From Castellaniella sp. (lineage in GTDB: Bacteria; Pseudomonadota; Gammaproteobacteria; Burkholderiales; Burkholderiaceae_B), in contig NZ_SCQN01000014.1 of assembly GCF_004321985.1 (NCBI RefSeq), forward strand, positions 124,001 to 188,000: DNA of 64,000 bases, in the 5' to 3' direction. Each line of letters starts with the position of its first letter. Within the stretch, counting starts at the first letter, position 1. This document shows, piece after piece, positions 8,451 through 17,441 of the stretch. Position numbers and translations under genes: made by a program. A model generated the notes under the pieces. The model searched no databases. It saw nothing but the letters and a program-made list of their open reading frames with translations, and had not been told where the DNA came from.

Positions 8451-10244
8451 ATGGACCTCATCCGCAACTTCTCCATCATCGCACACATCGACCATGGCAA
8501 GTCCACGCTGGCCGATCGCCTGATCCAGCGTTGCGGCGGGTTGCAGGATCGGGAGATGTCCTCCCAGGTCCTGGACTCGATGGATATCGAGCGCGAGCGC
8601 GGCATCACCATCAAGGCGCAGACTGCTGCGCTGCACTACCTGGCCGCCGATGGCCGGGTCTATCAGCTCAATCTCATCGATACCCCGGGTCACGTGGATT
8701 TCTCCTACGAGGTCAGCCGCTCGCTGTCGGCCTGCGAGGGTGCGCTGCTGGTGGTGGACGCCTCCCAGGGCGTGGAAGCCCAGACGGTTGCCAACTGCTA
8801 TACCGCCATTGAGCTTGGCGTGGAAGTACTACCGGTCCTGAACAAGATGGATCTGCCGTCGGCGGATCCCGATTCGGCCGCGGCTGAAATCGAAGACGTG
8901 ATCGGCATCGATGCCTCGGGCGCGATCCTGGCTAGCGCCAAGACCGGGCAGGGTATCGACGAGATCCTCGAAGCCATCGTGGCGCATGTGCCGCCTCCGA
9001 AGGGCGATCCGCAGGCGCCGCTGCAGGCGCTGATCATCGATTCCTGGTTCGACAATTACGTCGGTGTGGTGATGCTGGTGCGCGTCGTCAACGGCACGTT
9101 GCGCCCCCGAGACAAGATTCTTCTCATGGTCACGGGGGCCACACATCTGTGTGAGCAGCTCGGCGCATTCACGCCGAAATCCGAACCCCGGGAAATCCTG
9201 TCCGCGGGCGAGGTCGGTTTCGTCATTGCCGGCATCAAGGAACTGCAGCACGCCAAGGTTGGCGACACCGTGACGCTGGCCTCGCGGCCGGCGTCTGGGC
9301 CGCTGCCCGGTTTCAAGGAAGTCAAGCCGCAGGTTTTCGCCGGCGTTTATCCGGTGGAGTCCACCCAGTATGACCAGTTGCGCGACTCGCTGGAAAAGCT
9401 GCGCCTGAACGATTCGTCGCTGAAGTTCGAGCCCGAAGTCTCGCAGGCGCTGGGGTTTGGCTTCCGCTGTGGTTTTCTGGGGCTGCTGCACATGGATATT
9501 GTGCAGGAACGGCTGGAACGCGAGTTTGACATGGACATCATTACCACTGCGCCATCGGTGGTCTATGAAGTCGTGGACGGCAGCGGTACGGTGCTGAAGG
9601 TCGACAGCCCGGCACGCATGCCGGAAGTCGGCCTGATCCGCGAGATTCGCGAACCGGTCATGACGGTCACGTTGTTCATGCCCCAGGAATACGTCGGGCC
9701 GGTGATGGCGCTGTGCACCAGCAAGCGCGGCGTTCAGCTCAACATGAGCTATCACGGCCGCCAGGTCCACCTGAGCTACGAGATTCCGCTGGCCGAGATC
9801 GTGCTGGACTTCTTCGATCGCCTGAAGTCGGTTTCGCGGGGCTATGCCTCCATGGACTACGAGTTCAAGGAATACCGCGTGGCGGACGTGGTGCGCGTCG
9901 ACCTGCTCATCAATGGTGACCGGGTGGATGCACTGTCCATGATTGTGCACCGCAGCAACGCCCGCGCTCGTGGGCGGGACGTGGTCACCCGCATGCGCGG
10001 CCTGATCCCGCGCCAGATGTTCGACATCGCCATCCAGGCGGCCATCGGCGCGGAGGTCGTGGCCCGCGAGAACGTCAAGGCGCTACGCAAGAATGTCCTG
10101 GCCAAATGCTATGGTGGCGACATTTCGCGGAAGAAAAAATTGCTGGAAAAGCAGAAGGCGGGCAAGAAACGCATGAAGCAGGTCGGCAATGTCGAGATCC
10201 CGCAGGAGGCTTTCCTGGCGGTGCTGCAAGTCGAGGACAAATAG
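8451..10244 (+). CDS. lepA: Elongation factor 4 (LepA)
   Basis: EF-4 is a ribosome-associated GTPase that acts during stalled or faulty elongation and in 30S assembly. The 597-residue length matches the family. The G1 motif AHIDHGKST lies near residues 10-20, DTPGHVDF is G3 and NKMDLP is G4, followed by the EF-G-like domains and the C-terminal [17 protein letters not shown] motif typical of LepA. The ATG at 8451 lacks a strong ribosome site. lepB follows after 12 bases, the usual lepA-lepB pair. Confidence 0.97.
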   Translation: MDLIRNFSIIAHIDHGKSTLADRLIQRCGGLQDREMSSQVLDSMDIERERGITIKAQTAALHYLAADGRVYQLNLIDTPGHVDFSYEVSRSLSACEGALLVVDASQGVEAQTVANCYTAIELGVEVLPVLNKMDLPSADPDSAAAEIEDVIGIDASGAILASAKTGQGIDEILEAIVAHVPPPKGDPQAPLQALIIDSWFDNYVGVVMLVRVVNGTLRPRDKILLMVTGATHLCEQLGAFTPKSEPREILSAGEVGFVIAGIKELQHAKVGDTVTLASRPASGPLPGFKEVKPQVFAGVYPVESTQYDQLRDSLEKLRLNDSSLKFEPEVSQALGFGFRCGFLGLLHMDIVQERLEREFDMDIITTAPSVVYEVVDGSGTVLKVDSPARMPEVGLIREIREPVMTVTLFMPQEYVGPVMALCTSKRGVQLNMSYHGRQVHLSYEIPLAEIVLDFFDRLKSVSRGYASMDYEFKEYRVADVVRVDLLINGDRVDALSMIVHRSNARARGRDVVTRMRGLIPRQMFDIAIQAAIGAEVVARENVKALRKNVLAKCYGGDISRKKKLLEKQKAGKKRMKQVGNVEIPQEAFLAVLQVEDK

Positions 10245-10256
10245 GCGGGAATCAAC

Positions 10257-11144
10257 ATGAGTTGGGATTTTGCACTGCTGCTGTTCGTGGCCCTGATCGT
10301 CACGGGGCTGGTCTGGCTGCTGGACCGCTTCCGCCTGCGCAAGCTGCGCCGGGCGCGTGCCGAAGAGGCAGTACGAGCCTGCCGCAACAATGCGGCAGGT
10401 CTGGATGTGGCTGCGCTGGATGCCGAATGTTCCCAGGTCTACGAAAAGACGCTGCGAGCGCCTTGGTGGGTGGAATACTGCGTCAGCTTCTTTCCGGTCA
10501 TCCTGTTCGTGTTCGTGCTGCGCTCCTTCGTGGTGGAGCCCTTTCGCATCCCGTCTGGCTCCATGCTGCCGACGCTGGAGAACGGCGACATGATACTGGT
10601 GAACAAGTTCGAGTACGGCATTCGGCTGCCGGTGATCGATCGCAAGATCATCTCGCTGGGGAAGCCGCATCGCGGCGACGTGATGGTGTTTCGCTACCCG
10701 GTGGATCCGTCCGTGGACTACATCAAGCGCGTCATCGGGGTTCCGGGCGATGTGATCGAATATCGAAACAAGGTGCTGACCATCAATGGCCAGTTGATCC
10801 CGCATGAGCGGGCCGGTGATTATTTCGAGCCCGATCGGGCCGCCTATGTAGGCCAGTATCACGAACAGCTCGGCCCGGTTTCGCACCAGATCCTGCTGAA
10901 CGCCAATGCGCCGCAGGATTTCATGCCCATCACCCATTTTCCGGATTTCCAGGCCTGCACCTACCTGTCCGATGGCATCCGCTGTACGGTGCCGGCCGGG
11001 CATTACTTCATGATGGGCGACAACCGCGACAACAGCCTGGATAGCCGGTACTGGGGGTTCGTGCCGGATGCCAACATCGTGGGTCGCGCGTTCTTCATCT
11101 GGATGAACTTCGGCTCCCCCAGCCGTATCGGCAGGTTCAAGTAA
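10257..11144 (+). CDS. lepB: Signal peptidase I
   Basis: LepB cleaves signal peptides on the outer face of the inner membrane. It has 295 residues with two N-terminal membrane segments (about 5-22 and 76-92). The Ser/Lys dyad is Ser102 in [10 protein letters not shown] and Lys157 in [11 protein letters not shown]. The C-terminal box is [14 protein letters not shown]. The stop TAA overlaps the ATG of rnc by one base, so lepB and rnc are coupled. Confidence 0.97.
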   Translation: MSWDFALLLFVALIVTGLVWLLDRFRLRKLRRARAEEAVRACRNNAAGLDVAALDAECSQVYEKTLRAPWWVEYCVSFFPVILFVFVLRSFVVEPFRIPSGSMLPTLENGDMILVNKFEYGIRLPVIDRKIISLGKPHRGDVMVFRYPVDPSVDYIKRVIGVPGDVIEYRNKVLTINGQLIPHERAGDYFEPDRAAYVGQYHEQLGPVSHQILLNANAPQDFMPITHFPDFQACTYLSDGIRCTVPAGHYFMMGDNRDNSLDSRYWGFVPDANIVGRAFFIWMNFGSPSRIGRFK

Positions 11145-11899
11145 TGACGGAACTGGACACCCTGCAGGAAGCACTGGGCTATCGTTTCCGCGACTCTGGC
11201 TTGCTGGAACAGGCCCTGACCCATCGCAGCCACGGAATGCCGCACAACGAGCGGCTGGAGTTCCTGGGCGATTCGGTGTTGAATTTCGTGGTGTCCATGC
11301 TGTTGTTTCGCGAGCACGATGAAATGGACGAGGGTGACCTCTCCCGGGTGCGATCCAACCTGGTCAAACAGGCTGCGCTTGCCGACATCGCCCGCACGCT
11401 GTCTCTGTCGGGTCTGTTGCGCCTCGGAGAGGGCGAGCTCAAGAGCGGGGGATTCCGGCGGCCATCCATCCTCGCGGATGCGGTCGAGGCAATTCTGGGC
11501 GCGCTGCTTCTGGATGGCGGTTTCCCGGAAGTCAGCGCGGCCATCGAACGCCTGTATCGTCCCATTCTGGCGCACATCGATTTGCGCACGTTCGGCAAGG
11601 ATGCCAAGACGCTGTTACAGGAAATGGTCCAGGGGCGCGGCCTGGCTTTGCCCCAATACACGGTTGCGGGAACGCGCGGTGCCGCTCACAATCAGACCTT
11701 CGATGTGGTCTGTGAGATCCCTTCACTGGACCTGCGTCAGCAGGCGTCGGGCAGCAGCCGCCGTGCGGCGGAGCAGGCGGCCGCGGCACAGTTGATCACG
11801 GCGATCGAGGCTCTGGGTCCGGCTCGGCGGTCGGGACGGCGCCATCATCGCCAGTCCCAGCTCAGCCTGCCGGTCGCAGTCATGCAGGAGAAGAAATGA
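11144..11899 (+). CDS. rnc: Ribonuclease III
   Basis: RNase III cuts double-stranded RNA, including rRNA precursors. The protein has 251 residues. The catalytic acidic residues are Glu39 and Asp43 in the [11 protein letters not shown] signature and Asp112 and Glu115 in [12 protein letters not shown] double-stranded RNA-binding domain lies at about 155-225, and the last 30 residues are a basic tail. The stop overlaps era by four bases (ATGA). Order lepB-rnc-era-recO is conserved in proteobacteria. Confidence 0.97.
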   Translation: MTELDTLQEALGYRFRDSGLLEQALTHRSHGMPHNERLEFLGDSVLNFVVSMLLFREHDEMDEGDLSRVRSNLVKQAALADIARTLSLSGLLRLGEGELKSGGFRRPSILADAVEAILGALLLDGGFPEVSAAIERLYRPILAHIDLRTFGKDAKTLLQEMVQGRGLALPQYTVAGTRGAAHNQTFDVVCEIPSLDLRQQASGSSRRAAEQAAAAQLITAIEALGPARRSGRRHHRQSQLSLPVAVMQEKK

Positions 11900-12780
11900 G
11901 CGACTCGCGCTGCGGTTTCGTTGCCCTGGTGGGCCGCCCGAACGTGGGCAAGTCAACCTTGAGCAATGCGCTGGTTGGCGCGAAGCTTTCTATCGTCTCA
12001 CGCAAGGCGCAGACCACGCGTCATCGGATCCATGGGGTGCTGACACGCGGGTCCGATCAGTTCGTGTTCGTCGATACGCCGGGTTTCCAGACGCGGCATG
12101 GCGGCGCCATGAACCGCATGATGAACCGTGTGGTGACGCAGGCGCTGGCTGAGGTCGATGTGGTCGTCCACGTCGTGGAAGCGGGGAAATGGTCGGCGGC
12201 CGACGCTTCCGTGGTGGCGCTGCTGCCGCGTCACCGGCCGGTCGTGCTGGCCGTCAACAAGGTCGACGAGTTCCAGCAGAAGAACGAGCTGTTTCCCTAC
12301 GTCTCGCGTCTGATGGAGCAGTTCCCGTACGCGGCCGTGGTGCCGGTGAGCGCCTTGCGCAATATCCAGCTCGATGCGCTGGTCGACGAGCTGGCGCAGC
12401 GCCTGCCGGCGGGTGAGCATCTGTTCGAAGACGATACGCTCACGGATCGGCCGGTGCGGTTCCTGGCGGCCGAGCTGCTGCGGGAAAAGATTTTCCGCCT
12501 GGTGGGAGACGAACTGCCCTATGCCTGTACGGTCGTCATCGAGCAGTGGGAAGAAGATGACGCGGGGGTGCGGATCGCCGCCTGTGTGGTGGTGGAGCGT
12601 GAAAGCCACCGTCCCATCCTGCTCGGCGTGGGCGGCCAGCACATGAAGCGCATTGCCACCGAGGCCCGCCAGGACATGGTGAAGCTGCTCGGAAAGCCCG
12701 TGCATCTGGATGTCTACATCAAGGTGCGCAAGGGCTGGTCGGATCGGGAATCGGCGCTGCGCGACCTGGGCTATGAGTAA
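11896..12780 (+). CDS. era: GTPase Era
   Basis: Era binds the 3' end of 16S rRNA and helps assemble the small ribosomal subunit. It has 294 residues: a G domain with GRPNVGKST at about 13-21, DTPGF, and NKVD, and a C-terminal KH domain with the signature [14 protein letters not shown]. The gene overlaps rnc by four bases at its start and recO by eight bases at its end, so the three are strongly coupled. Confidence 0.97.
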   Translation: MSDSRCGFVALVGRPNVGKSTLSNALVGAKLSIVSRKAQTTRHRIHGVLTRGSDQFVFVDTPGFQTRHGGAMNRMMNRVVTQALAEVDVVVHVVEAGKWSAADASVVALLPRHRPVVLAVNKVDEFQQKNELFPYVSRLMEQFPYAAVVPVSALRNIQLDALVDELAQRLPAGEHLFEDDTLTDRPVRFLAAELLREKIFRLVGDELPYACTVVIEQWEEDDAGVRIAACVVVERESHRPILLGVGGQHMKRIATEARQDMVKLLGKPVHLDVYIKVRKGWSDRESALRDLGYE

Positions 12781-13363
12781 ACGCAGTCAGCGGGTGCAGG
12801 ATGCGCGCGCCTATGTGCTGCATGCGAGCCCCTGGCGCGAGACCTCGCTTATCGTGCAGGCCTTCGCGCGCGACCATGGTCGCGTGGCCCTGGTGGCCAA
12901 GGGCGCCAAGCGCCCTTATTCCGCTCTGCGTCCAGTCCTGGTCGGGTTTCAGCCTCTGTGGCTGTCCTGGAGCGGTGAGGCTGAGGTTCACACGCTGACC
13001 CGGGCGGAGACCGGCCCCGTGCGCCTGTTGCGCGGGCGTGCTCTGATGTCGGCCTGGTACATGAGCGAGCTGTTGTTGCGTTTGCTGGCGCGCGAGGATC
13101 CCTATCCGGGGGTGTTCGATGCGTATGAAGCGGCGCTGGACGTGCTGGCTGACCCGGCGGGAGCTTCCCAGGCTGCGGTATTGCGTCGGTTCGAGTGGCT
13201 GTTGCTGGAGCAGTCGGGCTATGGTGTGGAGACCACCATGCCGGATTTCGATGATCCCGCCGTCGAGCCCGGCACGCGCCAGGCGCTGCGGGAACGCCTG
13301 GATCAATTGCTGGAAGCGCCGCTGCGCACACGTCAGGTGCTGATGGATTTACAGCGCTATTGA
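12773..13363 (+). CDS. recO: DNA repair protein RecO, unusually short
   Basis: RecO helps load RecA onto single-stranded DNA coated by SSB. The N-terminal OB fold is clear (VLHASPWRETSLIV, then HGRVALVAKGAKRP), as is the helical part (RRFEWLLLEQSGYGVE) and the closing LRTRQVLMDL motif. The protein has only 196 residues, against about 230-270 for most relatives. The missing stretch lies between residues 152 and 165, where the zinc-finger-like loop and the following segment normally sit. The ATG at 12773 lies inside the end of era. In related genomes pdxJ usually follows, but here it does not. Confidence 0.88.
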   Translation: MSKRSQRVQDARAYVLHASPWRETSLIVQAFARDHGRVALVAKGAKRPYSALRPVLVGFQPLWLSWSGEAEVHTLTRAETGPVRLLRGRALMSAWYMSELLLRLLAREDPYPGVFDAYEAALDVLADPAGASQAAVLRRFEWLLLEQSGYGVETTMPDFDDPAVEPGTRQALRERLDQLLEAPLRTRQVLMDLQRY

Positions 13364-13368
13364 AATTT

Positions 13369-13437
13369 CGCCCGGCGGTGGGCCGCCGGGCGATGACCGG
13401 GAATACGGGCAATGCGGTGCGGATCATGCCGCACCGC
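13369..13437. terminator. Two hairpins between convergent recO and the BI-1-like gene
   Basis: CGCCCGGCGG/CCGCCGGGCG with a four-base loop occupies 13369-13392, and GCGGTGCGG/CCGCACCGC with a six-base loop occupies 13414-13437. Both stems are perfect. Neither has a real T-run on either side, so they may act as transcription barriers or processing ends and not as classical terminators. Confidence 0.55.
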
Positions 13438-13449
13438 ACCGGACGTTGG

Positions 13450-14154
13450 TCAGTCGCGGTTGCCGCCGAAGATGCCCAGCAGCATCAGCAGGTTGGCGAA
13501 GATGTTGTACAGGTCCAGATAGACCGCCAGCGTGGCCGTGATGTAGTTGGTTTCCCCACCCTGCACGACCCGCTGCAGATCCACCAGCAGGAAGGCCGAG
13601 AAAATCCCGATCGCCAGCACGGACAGCGTGAGCATCAGCGCCGGAATCTGCAGGAACATGTTGGCCAGCATGGCCACCAGCAGCAGCACCACCCCGATGA
13701 ACAGGAATTTCTGCAGGTGGGTAAAGTCGCGCTTGGTCGTGGTGGCGATCGTCGCCATGGTCCCGAAGACTGCGGCTGTTCCCCCGAAGGCCAGCATGAT
13801 GAGCTGCGAGCCGTTCGAAAGGCCCATGACCATGCCCAGCAGGCGCGATAGCATCAGGCCCATGAAGAACGTAAAGCCCAGCAGCAGCGCAACCCCCAGC
13901 GAGTTATTCTTGTTGCGCTCGACAAGGAACATCAGCCCGATCGCTCCCACCAGGAACAGCAGGGTGCTGGTACCAGGGTTGGCGGCCATGGCCTGTCCGG
14001 CACCGAAGTGCAGACCGACAGCAGCGCCCAGCACCGTCGGGATCATGGACAGCGCCAGCAGCCAATAGGTGTTGCGCAGCACGCGGTTGCGCGCCACGAT
14101 GGGCGTCGCCGTAAAGGCGCCGTCCTGGGGTAGGGTGTGACGAAGATCGGACAT
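13450..14154 (-). CDS. Bax inhibitor-1/YccA family inner membrane protein
   Basis: The protein has 234 residues and seven predicted membrane segments, with the BI-1 features FFMGLMLSRLLG in the middle and the closing motif AVYLDLYNIFANLLMLLGIFGG. In Escherichia coli the relative YccA modulates the FtsH protease, and eukaryotic relatives conduct calcium. The precise role here is unknown. The start ATG at 14154 has an AGGAAA ribosome site. A longer frame to 14202 would add 16 hydrophilic residues and is not supported. The gene stands alone, convergent with recO. Confidence 0.88.
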   Translation of the reverse strand: MSDLRHTLPQDGAFTATPIVARNRVLRNTYWLLALSMIPTVLGAAVGLHFGAGQAMAANPGTSTLLFLVGAIGLMFLVERNKNNSLGVALLLGFTFFMGLMLSRLLGMVMGLSNGSQLIMLAFGGTAAVFGTMATIATTTKRDFTHLQKFLFIGVVLLLVAMLANMFLQIPALMLTLSVLAIGIFSAFLLVDLQRVVQGGETNYITATLAVYLDLYNIFANLLMLLGIFGGNRD

Positions 14155-14192
14155 AGTGATTTCCTGTCTCTGTGTGTCTTGGCAACGAGCCA

Positions 14193-14220
14193 ATCCTAAC
14201 ACGTCTTTATCTTACAACAA
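14193..14220 (-). promoter_or_regulatory. Probable promoter of the BI-1-like gene
   Basis: On the minus strand TTGTTG (14215-14220) and TAGGAT (14193-14198) are separated by 16 bases. The start codon lies about 39 bases downstream of the -10. Confidence 0.45.
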
Positions 14221-14308
14221 GCTGAATGATATCGTCCATGACTGTTGCATTCATGCGCTTGGACTCCGCCATGCGGGATGGGTTCCGTGCGAGCAGCCCG
14301 GACAGCCC

Positions 14309-14731
14309 TCAGAGCTTGTGGCTGTGCAGTTCGTGGCCGGCCTGTTGATAGTGGGTCCAGCGGAGTCGGGCGGCCTGGATGTCGGCTTCGTGGTGCGAGA
14401 CGATTTCCAGTACCCGCTGGAATCGCTCCACCCCCGGCGGGCAATCCAGATCCAGGTTCAACAGCCAATCGGCCGGTGCGAGGCCCGCCAGCGTTTCGGG
14501 GTTCTGGGCCAGCAGAACATCGGCCAGGCTCGCGAGTGGATCAGAGGCCAGGGTGTGGGGGATGAAGCTCGCCGGCTCGAATTCCCAGAGCAGGGCATCG
14601 AACCGGCGCAGGCGCCGTGCGTCCGTACAAAAGACGATCAGCCGATGCCCCGCCTGTACATGGCGGGCCGCCGTGCTGCACGCCATGCGCAGCCGGTGCG
14701 TGGCGCCGTGCGCGAAATCGATGCGGCTCAT
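14309..14731 (-). CDS. holC: DNA polymerase III chi subunit
   Basis: Chi links the clamp loader of the replicase to SSB. The 140-residue protein begins MSRIDFAHGATHRL, like other HolC proteins, and contains the central RLIVFCTDARRLRRFDALLWEFEPASFIPH and VERFQRVLEIVSHHEAD. I place the start at ATG 14731, which overlaps the pepA stop as ATGA. A start three codons earlier at 14740 is possible. The pepA-holC pairing is common in proteobacteria. Confidence 0.92.
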   Translation of the reverse strand: MSRIDFAHGATHRLRMACSTAARHVQAGHRLIVFCTDARRLRRFDALLWEFEPASFIPHTLASDPLASLADVLLAQNPETLAGLAPADWLLNLDLDCPPGVERFQRVLEIVSHHEADIQAARLRWTHYQQAGHELHSHKL

Positions 14732-16224
14732 GCGGGGCATTGTGCCAGCAGATACTGCATGAGCAGTGGCACCGGGCGGCCCGTGGCGCCCTTTTCCTTG
14801 CCCTGGAGCCAGGCGGTGCCGGCGATGTCCAGGTGCGCCCAGCGATATTTGCCGGTGAATCGCGACAGGAAGCAGGCCGCCGTCGTGGCGCCGGCTGGCC
14901 GGCCGCCGATGTTAGCGGTATCGGCGAAGTTGGACTTCAGCATGTCCTGGTAGGCGTCTTCCAGCGGCAGGCGCCAAGCGGGGTCCAGGGCTTCCCGCCC
15001 GGCGGCGAGCAGCCGGGCCGCCAGGTCTTCGTCGCGTGTGAACAGGCCGCTGTTGACGTGGCCTAGCGCTACCACGCAGGCGCCGGTGAGCGTTGCCATG
15101 TCGATCACGGCCTCGGGCTTGAAGCGTTCCGCGTACGTCAGTGCGTCACACAGGATCAGACGGCCCTCGGCGTCCGTGTTCAGGATTTCGATGGTTTGTC
15201 CCGACAGGCTGGTGACGATGTCGCCCGGCTTGTTGGCGGTGCCACTGGGCAGGTTCTCGCAGCTGGGGATGATGCCGATGATCTCGCGCGACAGGTCCAG
15301 TTCGGCCGCCGCGCGTAGTGCGCCCAGCACGCTGGCCGCGCCGCACATGTCGTATTTCATTTCGTCCATGGCGGCGGCGGGCTTGATCGAAATGCCCCCT
15401 GCGTCGAAGGTGATGCCCTTGCCCACTAGCACGATAGGTGGCGCCTTGCGTGCCGATGCGGCGCTGGGGGTGTGCCGCAGGGTGATGAAGACCGGAGGCT
15501 CGGCTGAACCCCTGGCCACCGACAGGAACGAGCCCATCTTCAGGGCCTCGATCTTCTTCTGGTCCAGGACCTCGGCCTTCAGTGTCTTGAATTCCCGGGC
15601 GAGATCCTTCGCCGTGCGACCCAGGTAGCGTGGTGTACAGACATTGGCCGGCAAGTCTCCCAGCTGTCGCGCCAGGTTGACGCCCGCGCCGATTGCGGCA
15701 CCCTGGACCAGCCCGGCGCGCGCCTGGGCCGCCTGGGTTCGGGTGAGGTGCAGGGCCAGATTGCGCCATTTTGCCGCCGGAGGCCGAGTGCTGAATGTGG
15801 TGTCGTAGCGGTAGGTGGCCGCCGTGACCACGCGCGCCACCAGCCGCGCGCGCTGGGTCAGGTCGGCGTCTGGACATTCCAGCGCGCACAGCGTCGTGAC
15901 CGCGCCGGATACCCCTGCCTTCAGGCAGGTGCTGGCGAGCGCCTGGTGGGCACGCGCCAGCGCTTCGGCGCGGTAGTCTGGCTGCCGCCCCAGCCCGAGT
16001 AGAATGACCCTGTCTGCCGTGATCCCCTCCAGCGCGTGCAGGGTCAGGCTGCTGCCGGGGGAGGCGTCGAATTCCGCGCGCGCGATGGCGCGCAGCTTCC
16101 CGCCGCAAGCCCGATCCAGCGCATCGGCCGCCGGGCTCAGGATGCCATCCTGGAAGACCCCCACTGCCAAGGCGGGGGTCTTGATCAGTGGCAGAGAGCC
16201 GGCAGTCGTTGTGCTAAATTCCAT
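14728..16224 (-). CDS. pepA: Cytosol leucyl aminopeptidase (M17)
   Basis: PepA removes N-terminal residues from peptides and in some bacteria also binds DNA as a regulator. The protein has 498 residues with an N-terminal macro-like domain and the metal-binding catalytic domain. Visible signatures are VGKGITFDAGGISIKPA, MKYDMCGAAS and the family pattern NTDAEGRLIL. A ribosome site (AAGGAAA) precedes the ATG at 16224. It diverges from lptF across 49 bases, an arrangement conserved in many gamma- and betaproteobacteria. Confidence 0.96.
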   Translation of the reverse strand: MEFSTTTAGSLPLIKTPALAVGVFQDGILSPAADALDRACGGKLRAIARAEFDASPGSSLTLHALEGITADRVILLGLGRQPDYRAEALARAHQALASTCLKAGVSGAVTTLCALECPDADLTQRARLVARVVTAATYRYDTTFSTRPPAAKWRNLALHLTRTQAAQARAGLVQGAAIGAGVNLARQLGDLPANVCTPRYLGRTAKDLAREFKTLKAEVLDQKKIEALKMGSFLSVARGSAEPPVFITLRHTPSAASARKAPPIVLVGKGITFDAGGISIKPAAAMDEMKYDMCGAASVLGALRAAAELDLSREIIGIIPSCENLPSGTANKPGDIVTSLSGQTIEILNTDAEGRLILCDALTYAERFKPEAVIDMATLTGACVVALGHVNSGLFTRDEDLAARLLAAGREALDPAWRLPLEDAYQDMLKSNFADTANIGGRPAGATTAACFLSRFTGKYRWAHLDIAGTAWLQGKEKGATGRPVPLLMQYLLAQCPA

Positions 16225-16273
16225 GAGTTTTCCTTTCGTCTTCGGGTAGTCGGTCCATTATTCCGCATTTTCC

Positions 16274-17407
16274 ATGTCACTGTTCAAGCGCGCCGTCTTC
16301 TCCGAGATCACCAGCCACGCGGGCATCGTGTTTTCGACCCTGCTGGTGGTGTGGCTGAGCGTACTGATTGTGCGCCTGCTCGGTGAGGCTGCTTCGGGAG
16401 ACATCGGTGCCAACGTGGTGCTGGGGCTGGCTGCGTTTTCCAGCATCACGGCCCTGCCGGTGATTCTGTCGGTATCGCTGTTCGTGGCGGTACTCACGAC
16501 GGTGACCCGCAGTTACCGGGAATCCGAGATGTCGGTCTGGTTCGCCAGCGGCCTGTCGCTGGCGCAATGGTTGCGGCCTGTCCTGCAGTTTGCCCTTCCG
16601 GTGGCGGCCGTCGTCGCTGTGCTGACGCTGTTCGCCTCGCCATGGTCCTACGGCCAGATCGCCGAATACCGCCAGCGCTTCGAGCACCGCTCGGACTTGT
16701 CGCGCATCACCGCCGGTCAGTTCATCGAGACCGACGACGGTAACCGGGTCTTTTTTGCTGAATCGCCCAAGCATTCGGGCGACGAGCTGGGCAAGGTGGT
16801 GGCGCGCATCATCGAACCGGACTGGCTCAGCGTAGTCACGGCCGACAGCGCCGCGATCCGCATGGAACCCAATGGCGACCGGTTCCTGGTGCTGGGACCG
16901 GGCCATCGCTACGACCTGAAGCCTGGCACCCCAGAGGTCCGCCTGCTGGATTTCGATCGCTATGGGGTGCGCATCGAGAGCCGCACCGACCCAGGCTCTC
17001 TGGAGACTGCCCGCCTGGCGGCACTGCAGGAAATCAAGGCACGGCCTACGCTGGAGCTGCTGCATGGCCACGATCCTGAATCCCTGTCGCAGTTGATGTG
17101 GCGCTTGGCGCTGCCGCTGGCGGTACTCAATCTGGCCCTGATTGCGTTGCCGCTAGGAGCTGTCAATCCGCGTCTGGGGCGATCGGGTGACCTGCTGATT
17201 GCGGGTCTGGTCGCGTTGCTCTACATGAATCTCATCAACCTGTCGCGCGGCTGGATCCTCAATGGTGCGTTGTCCTTTGGCGTCGGCGTGTGGCTGGTCC
17301 ATGCCGTGTTCCTCGCCCTGGGGCTGGTCATGATGTGGCGGCGCACGCGGGTAGCACGTCCCAGGCGCAGCCGCAGGCCGGCCCACCCGAGGGCCAGCCC
17401 TTTATGA
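16274..17407 (+). CDS. lptF: LPS export permease LptF
   Basis: LptF is one of two membrane subunits of the LptB2FG transporter that pulls lipopolysaccharide out of the inner membrane. The 377-residue protein has three N-terminal membrane segments, a periplasmic jelly-roll domain at about 130-250, and three C-terminal segments. YRESEMSVWFASGLS is the coupling-helix motif contacting LptB. The Arg-rich C-terminus (RRTRVARPRRSRR) is cytoplasmic. The partner lptG normally comes next, but here mmsA follows 34 bases later, so lptG must be elsewhere if it exists. Confidence 0.93.
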   Translation: MSLFKRAVFSEITSHAGIVFSTLLVVWLSVLIVRLLGEAASGDIGANVVLGLAAFSSITALPVILSVSLFVAVLTTVTRSYRESEMSVWFASGLSLAQWLRPVLQFALPVAAVVAVLTLFASPWSYGQIAEYRQRFEHRSDLSRITAGQFIETDDGNRVFFAESPKHSGDELGKVVARIIEPDWLSVVTADSAAIRMEPNGDRFLVLGPGHRYDLKPGTPEVRLLDFDRYGVRIESRTDPGSLETARLAALQEIKARPTLELLHGHDPESLSQLMWRLALPLAVLNLALIALPLGAVNPRLGRSGDLLIAGLVALLYMNLINLSRGWILNGALSFGVGVWLVHAVFLALGLVMMWRRTRVARPRRSRRPAHPRASPL

Positions 17408-17441
17408 ATAAGTGCATTCACCCAATGAACAGGAGACTCAA

